Positions 17,358-26,323 are shown, numbered from the stretch's first letter. The stretch: DNA of 64,000 nt from Brooklawnia cerclae (GCF_011758645.1 NZ_JAAMOZ010000001.1:310001-374000); one strand, 5' to 3'. Numbers and translations are program-made. The notes: a model not told the origin generated them from the sequence alone.

Positions 17358-19378
17358 CACCGTTCTCCTTCCCGGATGCAGGCGACCTCGTGGCGCAGGG
17401 GATCGGACGACGACCGCTGGTTGACCGCGGTGAGCTGGGGGCTGATGGACAATGCGGAACACTCGGAGGTGGCGATGGGGCAGCGCGGGTGGAAGGCGCA
17501 GCCCGCGGGTGGTTCGAGCGGACTGGCGGGCTCGCCCTGCAGCGGGGTCACCTCGACTCCCGGTTGGGGGACGGCGTCCACCAGGCTGCGTGTGTAGGGG
17601 TGGCGTGGGTTGGCGATGACGTCGGTGGCCTGCCCCATCTCGACGATCTGGCCGAGGTACATCACGGCGATCCGGTCGGAGATGATGCGTGCGACCGCGA
17701 GATCGTGGGTGACGAAGAGCACGGCGAGCCCGAGATCCCGCCGCAACTGGTTGATCAGGTTGAGCACGTTGGCCGCGACCGAGACGTCCAGTGCGCTGGT
17801 GGGTTCGTCACACAGCAGGATCTTCGGCGGGACGATGGTGGCGCGGGCCAGCGCGACACGCTGACGCTGGCCGCCCGACATCTCGGAGGGACGCGCCCCG
17901 AGGATCTCGTCGGGCAGTCCGACCCTGTCCATGATCTCGTGGGCCCGGGCTTCCTTCTCGTCCTTGGTGAGCTTGTCCTTCAGGCGTTCATAGAGCATCT
18001 CGCGCGCGGTGAGCCACGGGGTGAGGGACGAACCCGCGTCCTGGAACACCATCTGGATGGCCGTGCCACCGGGATCGTGCACGTTGCCGGTGTACTGCTT
18101 CTCCAGCCCGCCGGCGATTCGCAGCAACGTCGACTTGCCCGAGCCACTCTCGCCCACGATGGCGATCGACTCGCCCGGTTGCAGGTTGAGGCCCACGCCG
18201 CGCAGGGCGGCGAGGTGTGCTCGGCGGCCCCTGTGGTCGCGCACCTTGAAGGTGCAGTGCACGTCGCTCGCGGTGAGCAGCGGCATGCCCGCGGTGACGG
18301 GCGGCAGCGATTCGAGCAGCGGCTGTTCCTCGCTGGCCAGTTCGGCGATGTCGAGGGTGCTCGCCTTGAAGCAGGCGACCCGGTGGTCCACGGCGCCGGT
18401 CTGGCCGGCGCCGAACGACTCCAGCGAGGGAATTCCCGCCTGGCAGTCGTCGGTCACCGCGACGCAGCGCGAGGCGAAGGGACAGCCCCCGTTCTCGGCG
18501 GGGTGGGTGGACTCGATGGGAAGCGCCCACAGTTTCCGGTTGCGGTCGGAGGTCAGCGACAGCCGCGACCCCAGCAGGCCGAGGGTGTAGGGGTGGCGGG
18601 GCTGGTTGAGCACCTGCTCGGTGGAGCCGATCTCGACGATGCGTCCGCGGTACATGACGGCGATGCGATTGGCCACCTGCGCGGCGACGCCGAGATCGTG
18701 GGTGATCATGACGACGCTGCAGCCCAGTTCGTCGCGCATGGAGTTGATGAGCTTCAGCACCTGGGCCTGCACGGTGACGTCGAGGGCGGTGGTCGGCTCG
18801 TCCGCGATCACGAGCTCCGGCCTGCCCGCCAGTGCCATCGCGATCATGATGCGCTGCCGCAGGCCGCCGGACAGCTGGTGGGGGAAGGCCGTGAACCGGC
18901 GCTCGGGCTGCGGGATGCCGACCGACCGCATGAGCTCGATCGCCGTCTTCTGATCGCCGGCCTTCTCCACGATCTGCTTGCCGACCAGCATCGTGGGGTT
19001 GAGAGAGGTCATCGGATCCTGGAACACGACCCCGAGGCGTTCCTGCCGCGCCGCCCGAATCTGATCGGCCGGGGCACGGAGCATGTCGAGGCCGACGACG
19101 TTCAGCCGCCCCGTGATCCGGGGATGGGACGAGGCCGGCAGCAGGCCCAGCATCGACATCGCCATGACACTCTTGCCGGAACCCGATTCGCCGACGATCC
19201 CGAGGATCTCGCCGCGGCCGACATCCAGGTCGATGCCGTGGAGGATCTCGGACTGCTGCCCCCGGCGGGACAGGCAGACCTTCAGATCCCGTAGCGACGC
19301 GACCGCGTCTGGAGGGATGTCCGGCTGCGCCGGGTCGCTGGCCAGCGGTGGATCACTGATGAGTGACGTCATGGTCAT
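17357..19378 (-). CDS. Dpp/Opp-type ABC transporter, two fused ATPase domains, first importer
   Basis: 673 residues. The first ATPase has GESGSGKSV, LSGGLRQRIMIAMAL and LVIADEPTTALD, ending in the oligopeptide-transporter C-terminal region with Cys residues (GGCPFASRC). The second has GESGSGKST, MSGGQRQRVALARA and ILLCDEPTSALD, ending with a similar CAFHPRCPIATSEC motif. ATG 19,378 is preceded by AAGGAG and overlaps the MFS stop by 4 bp. It energises the permeases at 15,480-17,357. Confidence 0.88.
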   Translation of the reverse strand: MTMTSLISDPPLASDPAQPDIPPDAVASLRDLKVCLSRRGQQSEILHGIDLDVGRGEILGIVGESGSGKSVMAMSMLGLLPASSHPRITGRLNVVGLDMLRAPADQIRAARQERLGVVFQDPMTSLNPTMLVGKQIVEKAGDQKTAIELMRSVGIPQPERRFTAFPHQLSGGLRQRIMIAMALAGRPELVIADEPTTALDVTVQAQVLKLINSMRDELGCSVVMITHDLGVAAQVANRIAVMYRGRIVEIGSTEQVLNQPRHPYTLGLLGSRLSLTSDRNRKLWALPIESTHPAENGGCPFASRCVAVTDDCQAGIPSLESFGAGQTGAVDHRVACFKASTLDIAELASEEQPLLESLPPVTAGMPLLTASDVHCTFKVRDHRGRRAHLAALRGVGLNLQPGESIAIVGESGSGKSTLLRIAGGLEKQYTGNVHDPGGTAIQMVFQDAGSSLTPWLTAREMLYERLKDKLTKDEKEARAHEIMDRVGLPDEILGARPSEMSGGQRQRVALARATIVPPKILLCDEPTSALDVSVAANVLNLINQLRRDLGLAVLFVTHDLAVARIISDRIAVMYLGQIVEMGQATDVIANPRHPYTRSLVDAVPQPGVEVTPLQGEPASPLEPPAGCAFHPRCPIATSECSALSISPQLTAVNQRSSSDPLRHEVACIREGER

Positions 19379-20820
19379 CGTGATGCTCCTTGCTCTCGTG
19401 CGGTTCTGGTCCAGTCCGGTTGGGGTTCGGGGTCGGTGAGGCCTGCGACCTCGCAGGCCAGTGGGGTGACGATCGGCTCGTCGTCCTCCGCGGAATCCTC
19501 GACGGGCATGACGTCGTCCTCGGCGGGGTCGCCGTCCTGGGGGAGGGGCGTGGGCTCGTCGTCCTCCGCGAGGCTCGCGACCCGCTGGTTGCGGGCGCCG
19601 GAGGTCAGGGTGAGGATCACCGCGACGACCAGGCAGACCCCGGCCGCGATGATCCACAGCCCGCGGGCACCCAGGTGGTCGAGGGCGAAGCCGCCCACCA
19701 CCGGGCCGACGACGGTGGCCAGGTTGAAGTTCAGGGAGTACACGCCCTGGTACCGGCCGCGTAGCTCGCGTCGTGCCAGGTCAGCCGAGATCGACTGCGC
19801 CTGGGCGTGGGAACCGAGCTCGCCCAGCGTCCAGATGGCGACGGTCAGGAAGTAGACGGTCATCGACCCCGCGACCGACTGCAGACCGACCCCGACGGCG
19901 GTCAGGGCGATGGCGGCGGCGGTCACGCGTTCCCGCGACCAGCGCCCCAGGATCCGGGCGCTGGGAATCTGCAGCAGACACAGCAGCAGCCCGTTGAGGG
20001 TGAGCAGATGGCCGTAGCTGGAGCTGGCGAAGCCCTGCGCGGTCATGATCAGGGGCAGCGACGTGGTCGACTGGTTGTAGACGACGGAGTAGAGGAACAT
20101 CACGAGCGTGAACGTCACGAAGACGCGGTCGCGGAGCACTGCGGTGATCCCCTTGCCCGCGCGAAGCGGGGGAGCGGACACGTCCTCCAACGAGGAGGAC
20201 AGCGGCCCCACGTCCGAGGATCCTTCGGTGATCGAGGTCCGGGTCTCCGGCACGCGGAGCAGGACGATGACCAGGGAGGCCACCAACAGCAGCGCCTGGC
20301 CGTAGAACAGGAGCGAGAAGTTGCTGTCGGCGAGGTACCCGGCCAGCATCGGGCCGACCGCCCATCCCAGGTTGATCGCCCAGTAGTTGTAGTTGTACGC
20401 GGTGCGCCGGTGGGCTGCGGGCACGATGTCGCCGATCATCGTGATGATGACCGGCCCCGCCGCACCGTTGAAAAGGCCGTAGACGAACAGGAACGCGGCC
20501 GTCACCAGGGAGCCCTGCACCGAGGGGATCGCCACGAGCACGGCCACCGACAGGATGAGGCTCCATGCCAGGACCGTCTTGCGTCCGAGCCGATCGGCCA
20601 GGATGCCGCCGACGAGTGACGAGAGCACCACCCCGATGCCGTAGGTGGAGACGACCACGCCGGCCTCGCCCGCGGTCAGCCCGACGTGTTTGGTCAGGAA
20701 GATCGTCATGAACGGCACGACGAAGCGGCCGATCCAGGTGACGAGTTCGGCGGCCCAGAGCCACCAGAACGAGGCTGGCAGATCGGACATCCGGGTGTGG
20801 CGTGCGGGTGTGGCGGTCAT
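19375..20820 (-). CDS. Major facilitator superfamily transporter
   Basis: 481 residues with about 12 hydrophobic helices. The MFS motif A appears as GGILADRLGRKTVL after helix 2, and again in weaker form in the second half. The C-terminal 60 residues are cytosolic and very acidic (EDDEPTPLPQDGDPAEDD). The drug/efflux-type subfamily is the closest by eye. The gene sits between the binding-protein gene and the ATPase gene of an ABC importer, with a 4-bp overlap to the latter. It could export an inhibitory amine by-product or import a substrate; direction cannot be read. ATG 20,820 follows AAGGGAG. Confidence 0.8.
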   Translation of the reverse strand: MTATPARHTRMSDLPASFWWLWAAELVTWIGRFVVPFMTIFLTKHVGLTAGEAGVVVSTYGIGVVLSSLVGGILADRLGRKTVLAWSLILSVAVLVAIPSVQGSLVTAAFLFVYGLFNGAAGPVIITMIGDIVPAAHRRTAYNYNYWAINLGWAVGPMLAGYLADSNFSLLFYGQALLLVASLVIVLLRVPETRTSITEGSSDVGPLSSSLEDVSAPPLRAGKGITAVLRDRVFVTFTLVMFLYSVVYNQSTTSLPLIMTAQGFASSSYGHLLTLNGLLLCLLQIPSARILGRWSRERVTAAAIALTAVGVGLQSVAGSMTVYFLTVAIWTLGELGSHAQAQSISADLARRELRGRYQGVYSLNFNLATVVGPVVGGFALDHLGARGLWIIAAGVCLVVAVILTLTSGARNQRVASLAEDDEPTPLPQDGDPAEDDVMPVEDSAEDDEPIVTPLACEVAGLTDPEPQPDWTRTAREQGASR

Positions 20821-20884
20821 GTATCTCCCTTGCGGGTGACGGGCACCAGGCCCGCCACCCGCGGTCGCGGTTCGTGCGTCTTTG

Positions 20885-22495
20885 TCAGGCGATGGACAAC
20901 TTGTTGAAGTCGAGGGTGTACGGCGCCGCGATGTTGTGCGCATCCTCGACCCCGGCCAGCCAGGGCTGAGCGACCATGAAGTCGCTGATCCAGGCGAAGG
21001 TCGGGTTGCACATGTGCTCGTAGGCGGCGTCACCGGCCTGCGCGTAGGTCTCGGCGTCGCCGGTGCGCAGGGCCTCGGTCAGCAGCGAGGTGACGTCCTC
21101 GGAGGAGCACTGCAGGTAGTTCAGGCCGCCGTCGGCGTCCCAGAACACGTGCCCGTGCATGTAGGCGTTGTTCGAGTCGGGCCAGGTGCCCGGCGAGACG
21201 AAGACGTCGGGCGCGTTGGCCGGGTCGCTGGCGAAGCTGCCGTAGATCTCGGAGGTCTGGTGTGAGGCCGCGGTCGCGTTCATGCCGAGGGCCTGGAGCT
21301 GTGCCGCGATGAGGTTGCTCATCTGCTCCGCGTCGGACGAACCGGCCGTGTAGCCGATGTCGATCGCGGTGCCGGCCGGCAGCGAGGAGACCCACTCCTG
21401 CAGGGCGTCCGGGTCATAGACCAGTTCCCGGCTGTCCACGTCGGCCGGGAGCGCGCCCTCGGGGTAGTTGCCCTCGGACGGCTTGCCGCTGTACATCACC
21501 GTCTGGTCGATGAGAGTCGCCCAGTCGATGCCCTCGAACAGCGCCTTGCGGGCCGACTCGTCGGCCAGCAACTCACGGTTGGGGTTCATGTAGAACACGC
21601 CGACCTGGAAGGAGGGCAGGGTGTAGGCGCTCAGCGCGTCGCTGTTGACGTAGCCCTCACGGGACGCGTTGGGGATCTGGCCCAGCATGGCGTGCAGGTC
21701 GCCCTTCTCGAGCGCCAACTGCATGGCCGACACCTCGGTGTAGACCGGCATGTCGATCGTGGTGAACGTCGGCTCCTCGTCGCCCCAGTAGCCGTCGTAC
21801 GCCTGGAGTTCGTAGCCGGAGTCGACCTCGGCCTTGGTCAGGGTGTAGGGGCCGGTGCCGCCGTCGTGTGTGGACAGGTAGGTCTGGGCGTAGTCGTCGC
21901 CTGCCTGCTCGGAAAGGATGGTGGGGCTGATCATGCGCAGGCCGTAGGGGGAGGCGAGGTAGTCGAGGAAGGCGGAATTCGGGGCAGACAGCGTGATCGT
22001 CACGGTGTAGTCGTCGATCGTGTCGACCTGGGCGACGTCGGAGACCATGTAGGCGGGGCCGCCGTCGACGTCGAGGCGCCGCTGGATGGAGGCCTCGACG
22101 GCGTCGGCGGTGAACGGCGTGCCGTCGTGGAAGGTCACTCCTTCGCGCAGGTGGAAGGTGTACTGGCTGTTGTCGTCCGACACCTCCCACGACTCGGCGA
22201 GCAGCGGGACGATCTCCGCCTCGGTGGAGTTGCCCGCCTCGTAGCGCACCAGGCCCTCGTAGACGTTGGTGGTGATGGCCAGGCCGGCACCGGCGTAGTA
22301 GATGTCGGGGTCCGGCGGCTGACCGGGGTCGTTGAGGAAGCCGAGCCTCAGCACGCCGTCGGTCGGTGCCTGTGAGGTCGAGGCGTCGTCGCCCCCGCCG
22401 CTGCAGCCGGTGACGGCCACCGCGAGTGCGGCGAGGAGTGCCGCGGCGCGCATGCGGAACCTGCGACGCGGCCTGGATGGGTTGTCGGGTGTCAT
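20885..22495 (-). CDS. Dpp-type solute-binding lipoprotein (SBP family 5), first importer
   Basis: 536 residues with an Arg-rich n-region and a lipobox AVTGC (Cys 31), so it is lipid-anchored outside the membrane. SBP_bac_5 landmarks include VTFHDGTPFTADAVEASIQ, GGTGPYTLTKAEVDSGYE and ESARKALFEGIDW. It lies 34 bp downstream of the first arginase-family gene and starts the transporter part of the cluster. Position next to the hydrolases suggests that it captures the guanidino substrate, but the family mostly binds peptides, nickel complexes or opines. Confidence 0.82.
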   Translation of the reverse strand: MTPDNPSRPRRRFRMRAAALLAALAVAVTGCSGGGDDASTSQAPTDGVLRLGFLNDPGQPPDPDIYYAGAGLAITTNVYEGLVRYEAGNSTEAEIVPLLAESWEVSDDNSQYTFHLREGVTFHDGTPFTADAVEASIQRRLDVDGGPAYMVSDVAQVDTIDDYTVTITLSAPNSAFLDYLASPYGLRMISPTILSEQAGDDYAQTYLSTHDGGTGPYTLTKAEVDSGYELQAYDGYWGDEEPTFTTIDMPVYTEVSAMQLALEKGDLHAMLGQIPNASREGYVNSDALSAYTLPSFQVGVFYMNPNRELLADESARKALFEGIDWATLIDQTVMYSGKPSEGNYPEGALPADVDSRELVYDPDALQEWVSSLPAGTAIDIGYTAGSSDAEQMSNLIAAQLQALGMNATAASHQTSEIYGSFASDPANAPDVFVSPGTWPDSNNAYMHGHVFWDADGGLNYLQCSSEDVTSLLTEALRTGDAETYAQAGDAAYEHMCNPTFAWISDFMVAQPWLAGVEDAHNIAAPYTLDFNKLSIA

Positions 22496-22529
22496 ATCTG
22501 TTCAGCCCCTTCGGGTCGTGTTTTCTGAG

Positions 22530-23750
22530 CTACTTCTCGTCGCGGAAGATCTGGTTGCGGGGGTTGCCCTGGCTGTCGAGCCCCTGGCCCAGGGCGTAGG
22601 GATGCGCGTAGTGGGGGTCGGTGAGCCCCTGGCGGCGCATGGCGATCCCGGTGAGGGTCTCGCGGATGGCGCGGTTGGCCAGCAGCGAGGTGATCTGCCC
22701 GCGGTCGTCGTAGGGGGGTGAGACCTCGACGACGTCCATGGCGACGATGCCGACCTCGGCCGCCAGTCGCCTCACTGCGGTGAGGACGTTGATGCTGGTC
22801 AGGCCGCCGGGCTCCGGGGTGCCGGTGCCGGGAGCGAACGCGGGATCGGTGACGTCGACGTCGAGCGAGACGTAGAGGTGATCGGCCTGGTCGAGGGCCT
22901 GATCGACGGCGCGTTGGAGCACCTTGTCGAACCCGTCGTGGATGATCTCGGCCATGAAGTGGGTGCGCATCTGCTGCTCATCCATCCAGTCCAGGGTCTC
23001 CTGCTCCGGCCAGTAGCCGCGCAGGCCGACCTGGACGAAGTTCTTGCCGGGGACCGCGCCGGATTCGATGAGCTTGCGCATCGGGGTGCCGTGGGACGCC
23101 AGCGACCCCGGCATGTCCGCACCGGTGTCGGCGTGGGCGTCGAAGTGGACGATGCCGACCTTGCCGTAGCCGTAGTGGTCGGCGACGGCGGTGGCGCAGG
23201 GCCAGGTGATGGCGTGGTCGCCACCCATGATGATCGGGATCGTGTCCGACTCGACGATGGTGCCGATGAACTTGCGGATGCCCTCGAAGGTGGCCGGGGT
23301 GTTGCCGACCTTGATCGGCGCGTCCCCGTAGTCGCAGACGTTGAGCTCTTCCAACGCGTCGACGTGGGTCTCCAGCTCGAAGTGCGGTCGTCCGTATCCG
23401 CCCTTGTAGTCGCACATGCGGATCGCGAGCGGGCCGTGGTTGGTGCCGGTGCGGCCCGTGGCGGTGGAGTCCCAGGGGACGCCGCAGATGGCGACGTCCA
23501 TCTCGCCGGCGACGAGGTCCTCGGGGGTCAGGCAGACCGGCAGTTTCGCGAAGGTCTGGATGCCGGAGAAGCCTCCCTCAGCGCGGCGGTTGACGAAGAT
23601 CGGCCCGGGTTTGCGTCCCTGATTGAAGTCGTCGACCGCGCCGTGGCCTTCCAGGCCGGTGCCCAGCCGCGGCGGCTGCTCCCAGAATCCGTCGGGCCAG
23701 AGTTCGTGGGTGTGGTGGTCGTGATCGTGATCGTGTGTGTGTTCCGACAT
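22530..23750 (-). CDS. Arginase-family hydrolase, guanidine hydrolase-like, His-rich N-terminus (paralogue 1)
   Basis: A 406-residue ureohydrolase. The binuclear metal ligands are intact: GGDH (His 179), DAHAD (204, 206, 208) and SLDVDVTDP (Asp 297, Asp 299), plus VVEVSPPYD. Agmatinases are about 300 residues. This protein has roughly 80 extra N-terminal residues, opening with HTHDHDHDHHTH and then ELWPDGFWEQPPRLG. Length and extension resemble the nickel-dependent guanidine hydrolase GdmH of cyanobacteria, which makes urea and ammonia. A tandem pair also recalls two-subunit metformin hydrolase. Linkage to nickel uptake and urease supports nickel use. Substrate assignment is inference. Confidence 0.8.
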   Translation of the reverse strand: MSEHTHDHDHDHHTHELWPDGFWEQPPRLGTGLEGHGAVDDFNQGRKPGPIFVNRRAEGGFSGIQTFAKLPVCLTPEDLVAGEMDVAICGVPWDSTATGRTGTNHGPLAIRMCDYKGGYGRPHFELETHVDALEELNVCDYGDAPIKVGNTPATFEGIRKFIGTIVESDTIPIIMGGDHAITWPCATAVADHYGYGKVGIVHFDAHADTGADMPGSLASHGTPMRKLIESGAVPGKNFVQVGLRGYWPEQETLDWMDEQQMRTHFMAEIIHDGFDKVLQRAVDQALDQADHLYVSLDVDVTDPAFAPGTGTPEPGGLTSINVLTAVRRLAAEVGIVAMDVVEVSPPYDDRGQITSLLANRAIRETLTGIAMRRQGLTDPHYAHPYALGQGLDSQGNPRNQIFRDEK

Positions 23751-23793
23751 CGTGGTGTGCAGACCTTTCGAATGCGTGAGTGTGCAGAAGTCG

Positions 23794-25014
23794 TCAGTTG
23801 GCCGGGGGTTCGGTGCCCGGTTCGGTCCACAGCGAGCGGGGATCGGCGTACCTGGGGGTGATCAGGCCGCGCCGGCGCATCGCGATTCCGGTGAGCGCCT
23901 CGCGGATGGCGCGGTTGGCCAGCAGGACGGTGATCTGACCCTGGTTGTCGTAAGGGGGCGAGACCTCGACGACGTCCATGGCGACGATGCCGACCTCGGC
24001 CGCCAGTCGCCTCACCGCGGTGAGGACGTCGATGCTGGTCAGGCCACCTGCCACCGGGGTGCCGGTGCCGGGAGCGTAACCGGGGTCGGTGACGTCGATG
24101 TCGAGTGAGAGGTAGAGGCGGTCGGCCCCGTCGAGGGCCTCGTCGATCGCCCGGTCGAGCACTTTGTCGAACCCGTCGTGGATGATCTCGGCCATGAAGT
24201 GGGTGCGCATCTGCTGGGTGTCCATCCAGTTGAGCAACTCCTGGTCGGGCCAGTAGCCGCGCAGGCCGACCTGGACGAAGTTCTTGCCGGGCACCGCACC
24301 GGATTCGATGAGCTTGCGCATCGGGGTGCCGTGGGAGGCCAGCGAGCCGTGCATGTCGTCACCGGTGTCGGCGTGGGCGTCGAAGTGGACGATGCCGACC
24401 TTGCCGTAGCCGTAGTGGTCGGCGACGGCGGTGGCGCAGGGCCAGGTGATGGCGTGGTCGCCGCCCATGATGATCGGGATGGCATCGGATTCGACGATGG
24501 TGCCGACGAACTTGCGGATGCCCTCGAAGGTGGCCGGGGTGTTGCCGACCTTGATCGGGGAATCGCCGTAGTCGCAGACGTTCAGATCGGCCAGCGCGTC
24601 GACGCGCACGTCGAGGTGCGAGTGGGGGAACCCGTACCCGCCGACGTAGTCGCACATGCGGATCGCGAGCGGGCCGTGGTTGGTGCCGCTTCGTCCACCA
24701 GCTGTGGAGTCCCACGGGACGCCGCAGATGGCGACGTCCATCTCGCCGGCGACGAGGTCCTCGGGGGTCAGGCAGACCGGGAGCTTGGCGAAGGTCTGGA
24801 TGCCGGAGAAGCCTCCCTCAGCGCGGCGGTTGACATAGATCGGGCCGGGTTTGCGGTCCTTGTTGAAGTCGTCGACCGCGCCGTGGCCCTCGAGGCCTTT
24901 GCCCAACCGGGGAGGCTGCACCCAGAAGCCCTCCGGCCACAGCTCGTGGTGGTGACCGTGATCGTGCTCGTGGTCATGTTCGTGCTCGTGCGGCTCGGGA
25001 GTGTTTTCGGCCAT
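23794..25014 (-). CDS. Arginase-family hydrolase, guanidine hydrolase-like, His-rich N-terminus (paralogue 2)
   Basis: 406 residues, closely similar to the downstream paralogue over most of its length, so the pair arose by recent duplication. The N-terminus is even richer in His (HEHEHDHEHDHGHHHEL). Metal ligands are intact (GGDH near 184-187, DAHAD near 212-216, SLDIDVTDP near 303-311), so both copies should be catalytic. It differs in substrate-loop positions, for example FPHSHLDVRV against RPHFELETHV. It is the first structural gene of the cluster, about 60 nt downstream of a predicted promoter. An AAGGA ribosome site precedes the ATG. The copies may form a hetero-oligomer or differ in substrate. 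Confidence 0.8.
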   Translation of the reverse strand: MAENTPEPHEHEHDHEHDHGHHHELWPEGFWVQPPRLGKGLEGHGAVDDFNKDRKPGPIYVNRRAEGGFSGIQTFAKLPVCLTPEDLVAGEMDVAICGVPWDSTAGGRSGTNHGPLAIRMCDYVGGYGFPHSHLDVRVDALADLNVCDYGDSPIKVGNTPATFEGIRKFVGTIVESDAIPIIMGGDHAITWPCATAVADHYGYGKVGIVHFDAHADTGDDMHGSLASHGTPMRKLIESGAVPGKNFVQVGLRGYWPDQELLNWMDTQQMRTHFMAEIIHDGFDKVLDRAIDEALDGADRLYLSLDIDVTDPGYAPGTGTPVAGGLTSIDVLTAVRRLAAEVGIVAMDVVEVSPPYDNQGQITVLLANRAIREALTGIAMRRRGLITPRYADPRSLWTEPGTEPPAN

Positions 25015-25081
25015 GTACGTCCTTGCTCTAGATGTGCCATCGAGGTGTCTCGGTCGGTGGCGATGTCACAACGTCGAAGCG

Positions 25082-25132
25082 AACGTAGGTTCTGCCGAAT
25101 CGTTTCGTCAATATAGTTTCAACGTTAGAAAC
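25082..25132 (-). promoter_or_regulatory. Candidate promoter with LacI-type operators for the hydrolase-urease cluster
   Basis: Reading the minus strand, TTGACG (25,111-25,106) and TACGTT (25,087-25,082) form a -35/-10 pair with an 18-bp spacer, about 70 bp before the first hydrolase start. Within the spacer lies CGAAACGATTCG (25,107-25,096), an imperfect palindrome with the central CG typical of LacI-family operators. A second near-palindrome, GTTTC-N7-GAAAC (25,116-25,132), sits just upstream. The LacI gene lies 253 bp upstream of the first hydrolase start. Binding is inferred. Confidence 0.5.
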
Positions 25133-25267
25133 AAGGTCTTTACACAGCGGTTACATGGGGGGTCGATTTGCCCGCCAGTGGCGGACGACAGGTCGGCCGT
25201 CTGTGCCGTTCCTGTGAACGCCCACGTCAGACGGGTGTTGCTGCCTCAGGACGGGGACACTCGGCGC

Positions 25268-26323
25268 CTACGGCCGGACGATCGCGGAGCCCGCCGTGGT
25301 CCTTCCGCTAGTCGAAGCCCGGAAACTGACGTGTGCCGGCACCGTGCGCAGTGCCCCGGGTGCGTTCGCGGCCTCGGCGGGGTCGTCCAGCATCTCGAAC
25401 AGCCACCTGGCGCAGGCCGCGCCCAGCGAGCGTGCCGGCAGATCCACCGCGGTCACCGCCGGCTCCGCCTGGAGCAGGGAGGGATCGTCCGAACAACAGG
25501 CGACGAGCACGTCGCGCCCGGGGACGCGTCCCTGATCGGCGACGGCGCGCAACGCGCCACGTGCGGCCGCGGTCGAGGCTGTCAGGATGAAGTCGATCCC
25601 GGGACGCGCCCTCAGTTCGGTGGTGACCCACGACCGGAAGGCCTCGGGGTCGCGGTCGGCGAAGCGCACCTCCCGGAGGCTGCCCACCAGGCCGTTGTGC
25701 GCGCACCAGTCGTCGAAGACACGCCGCAGCTCGTCGCCCCAGCCACTGTTGCGGTCGGGGCTGATGATGAGCGGCTCGTGCACCCCCTGCTCGATCACCG
25801 TGGCGAGGATCGTCTCCACCGCCCCGCGATGGTCGGCGGCGACCACGGCGCATTTCGGCATCCCCTCGGGCAGATGCTCGCCGGCCACCACGGGCAGGTC
25901 GTACGTCATGAGTTCGCGGGCCCGGGTGTCGTCCCCGATGGGGTCGATGATGATGATCCCGTCGACGCGGGGTGCGGTGCGCCTGGGCTCGACCCAGTTG
26001 CTGGACAGCACTGTCAGGTCGTAGTCGTGATGCTGCGCGATGGCGATCGCGCCGGCGAGGAAGTCGCGGAAGTACGGGGTCGACAAGGCCGTCACCGCAT
26101 TCTGATGATGGACGCCGATGGCGTTGGTGCGCCCTGTCCGCAGCCCCTTTCCCAGCGCGCTGGCGACATAGCCCAACTCCGTGGCCGTCTCGGCCACCCG
26201 GTCGCGGGTCTGCTTGGTCATGCGCCCGCGCCCGGCGAGGGCGTCCGACGCGGTGCCGATGGAGACGCCTGCCGCTTTGGCGACGTCCTTCAAGGTGACC
26301 CTGCCGGGCCGCTTGTCGGCCAT
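25268..26323 (-). CDS. LacI-family transcriptional regulator
   Basis: 351 residues. The N-terminal helix-turn-helix reads VTLKDVAKAAGVSIGTASDAL, followed by the hinge region ATELGYVASALGKGLRTGR. A periplasmic-binding-protein-like sensor domain follows (FRDFLAGAIAIAQHHDYDL onward). ATG 26,323 begins the conserved N-terminus; the frame is open further upstream without similarity. The gene is transcribed in the same direction as the hydrolase-urease cluster and lies 253 bp before it, so it is the obvious local regulator. The effector may be the guanidino substrate or a product; this is inference. Confidence 0.9.
   Translation of the reverse strand: MADKRPGRVTLKDVAKAAGVSIGTASDALAGRGRMTKQTRDRVAETATELGYVASALGKGLRTGRTNAIGVHHQNAVTALSTPYFRDFLAGAIAIAQHHDYDLTVLSSNWVEPRRTAPRVDGIIIIDPIGDDTRARELMTYDLPVVAGEHLPEGMPKCAVVAADHRGAVETILATVIEQGVHEPLIISPDRNSGWGDELRRVFDDWCAHNGLVGSLREVRFADRDPEAFRSWVTTELRARPGIDFILTASTAAARGALRAVADQGRVPGRDVLVACCSDDPSLLQAEPAVTAVDLPARSLGAACARWLFEMLDDPAEAANAPGALRTVPAHVSFRASTSGRTTAGSAIVRP

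Noticed and set aside
25015-25267. Guanidine riboswitch in the leader of the hydrolase cluster
   Set aside because: I looked on the minus strand for paired ACGR loops and for the conserved guanidine-I core and did not see a convincing set. A covariance search would be decisive.
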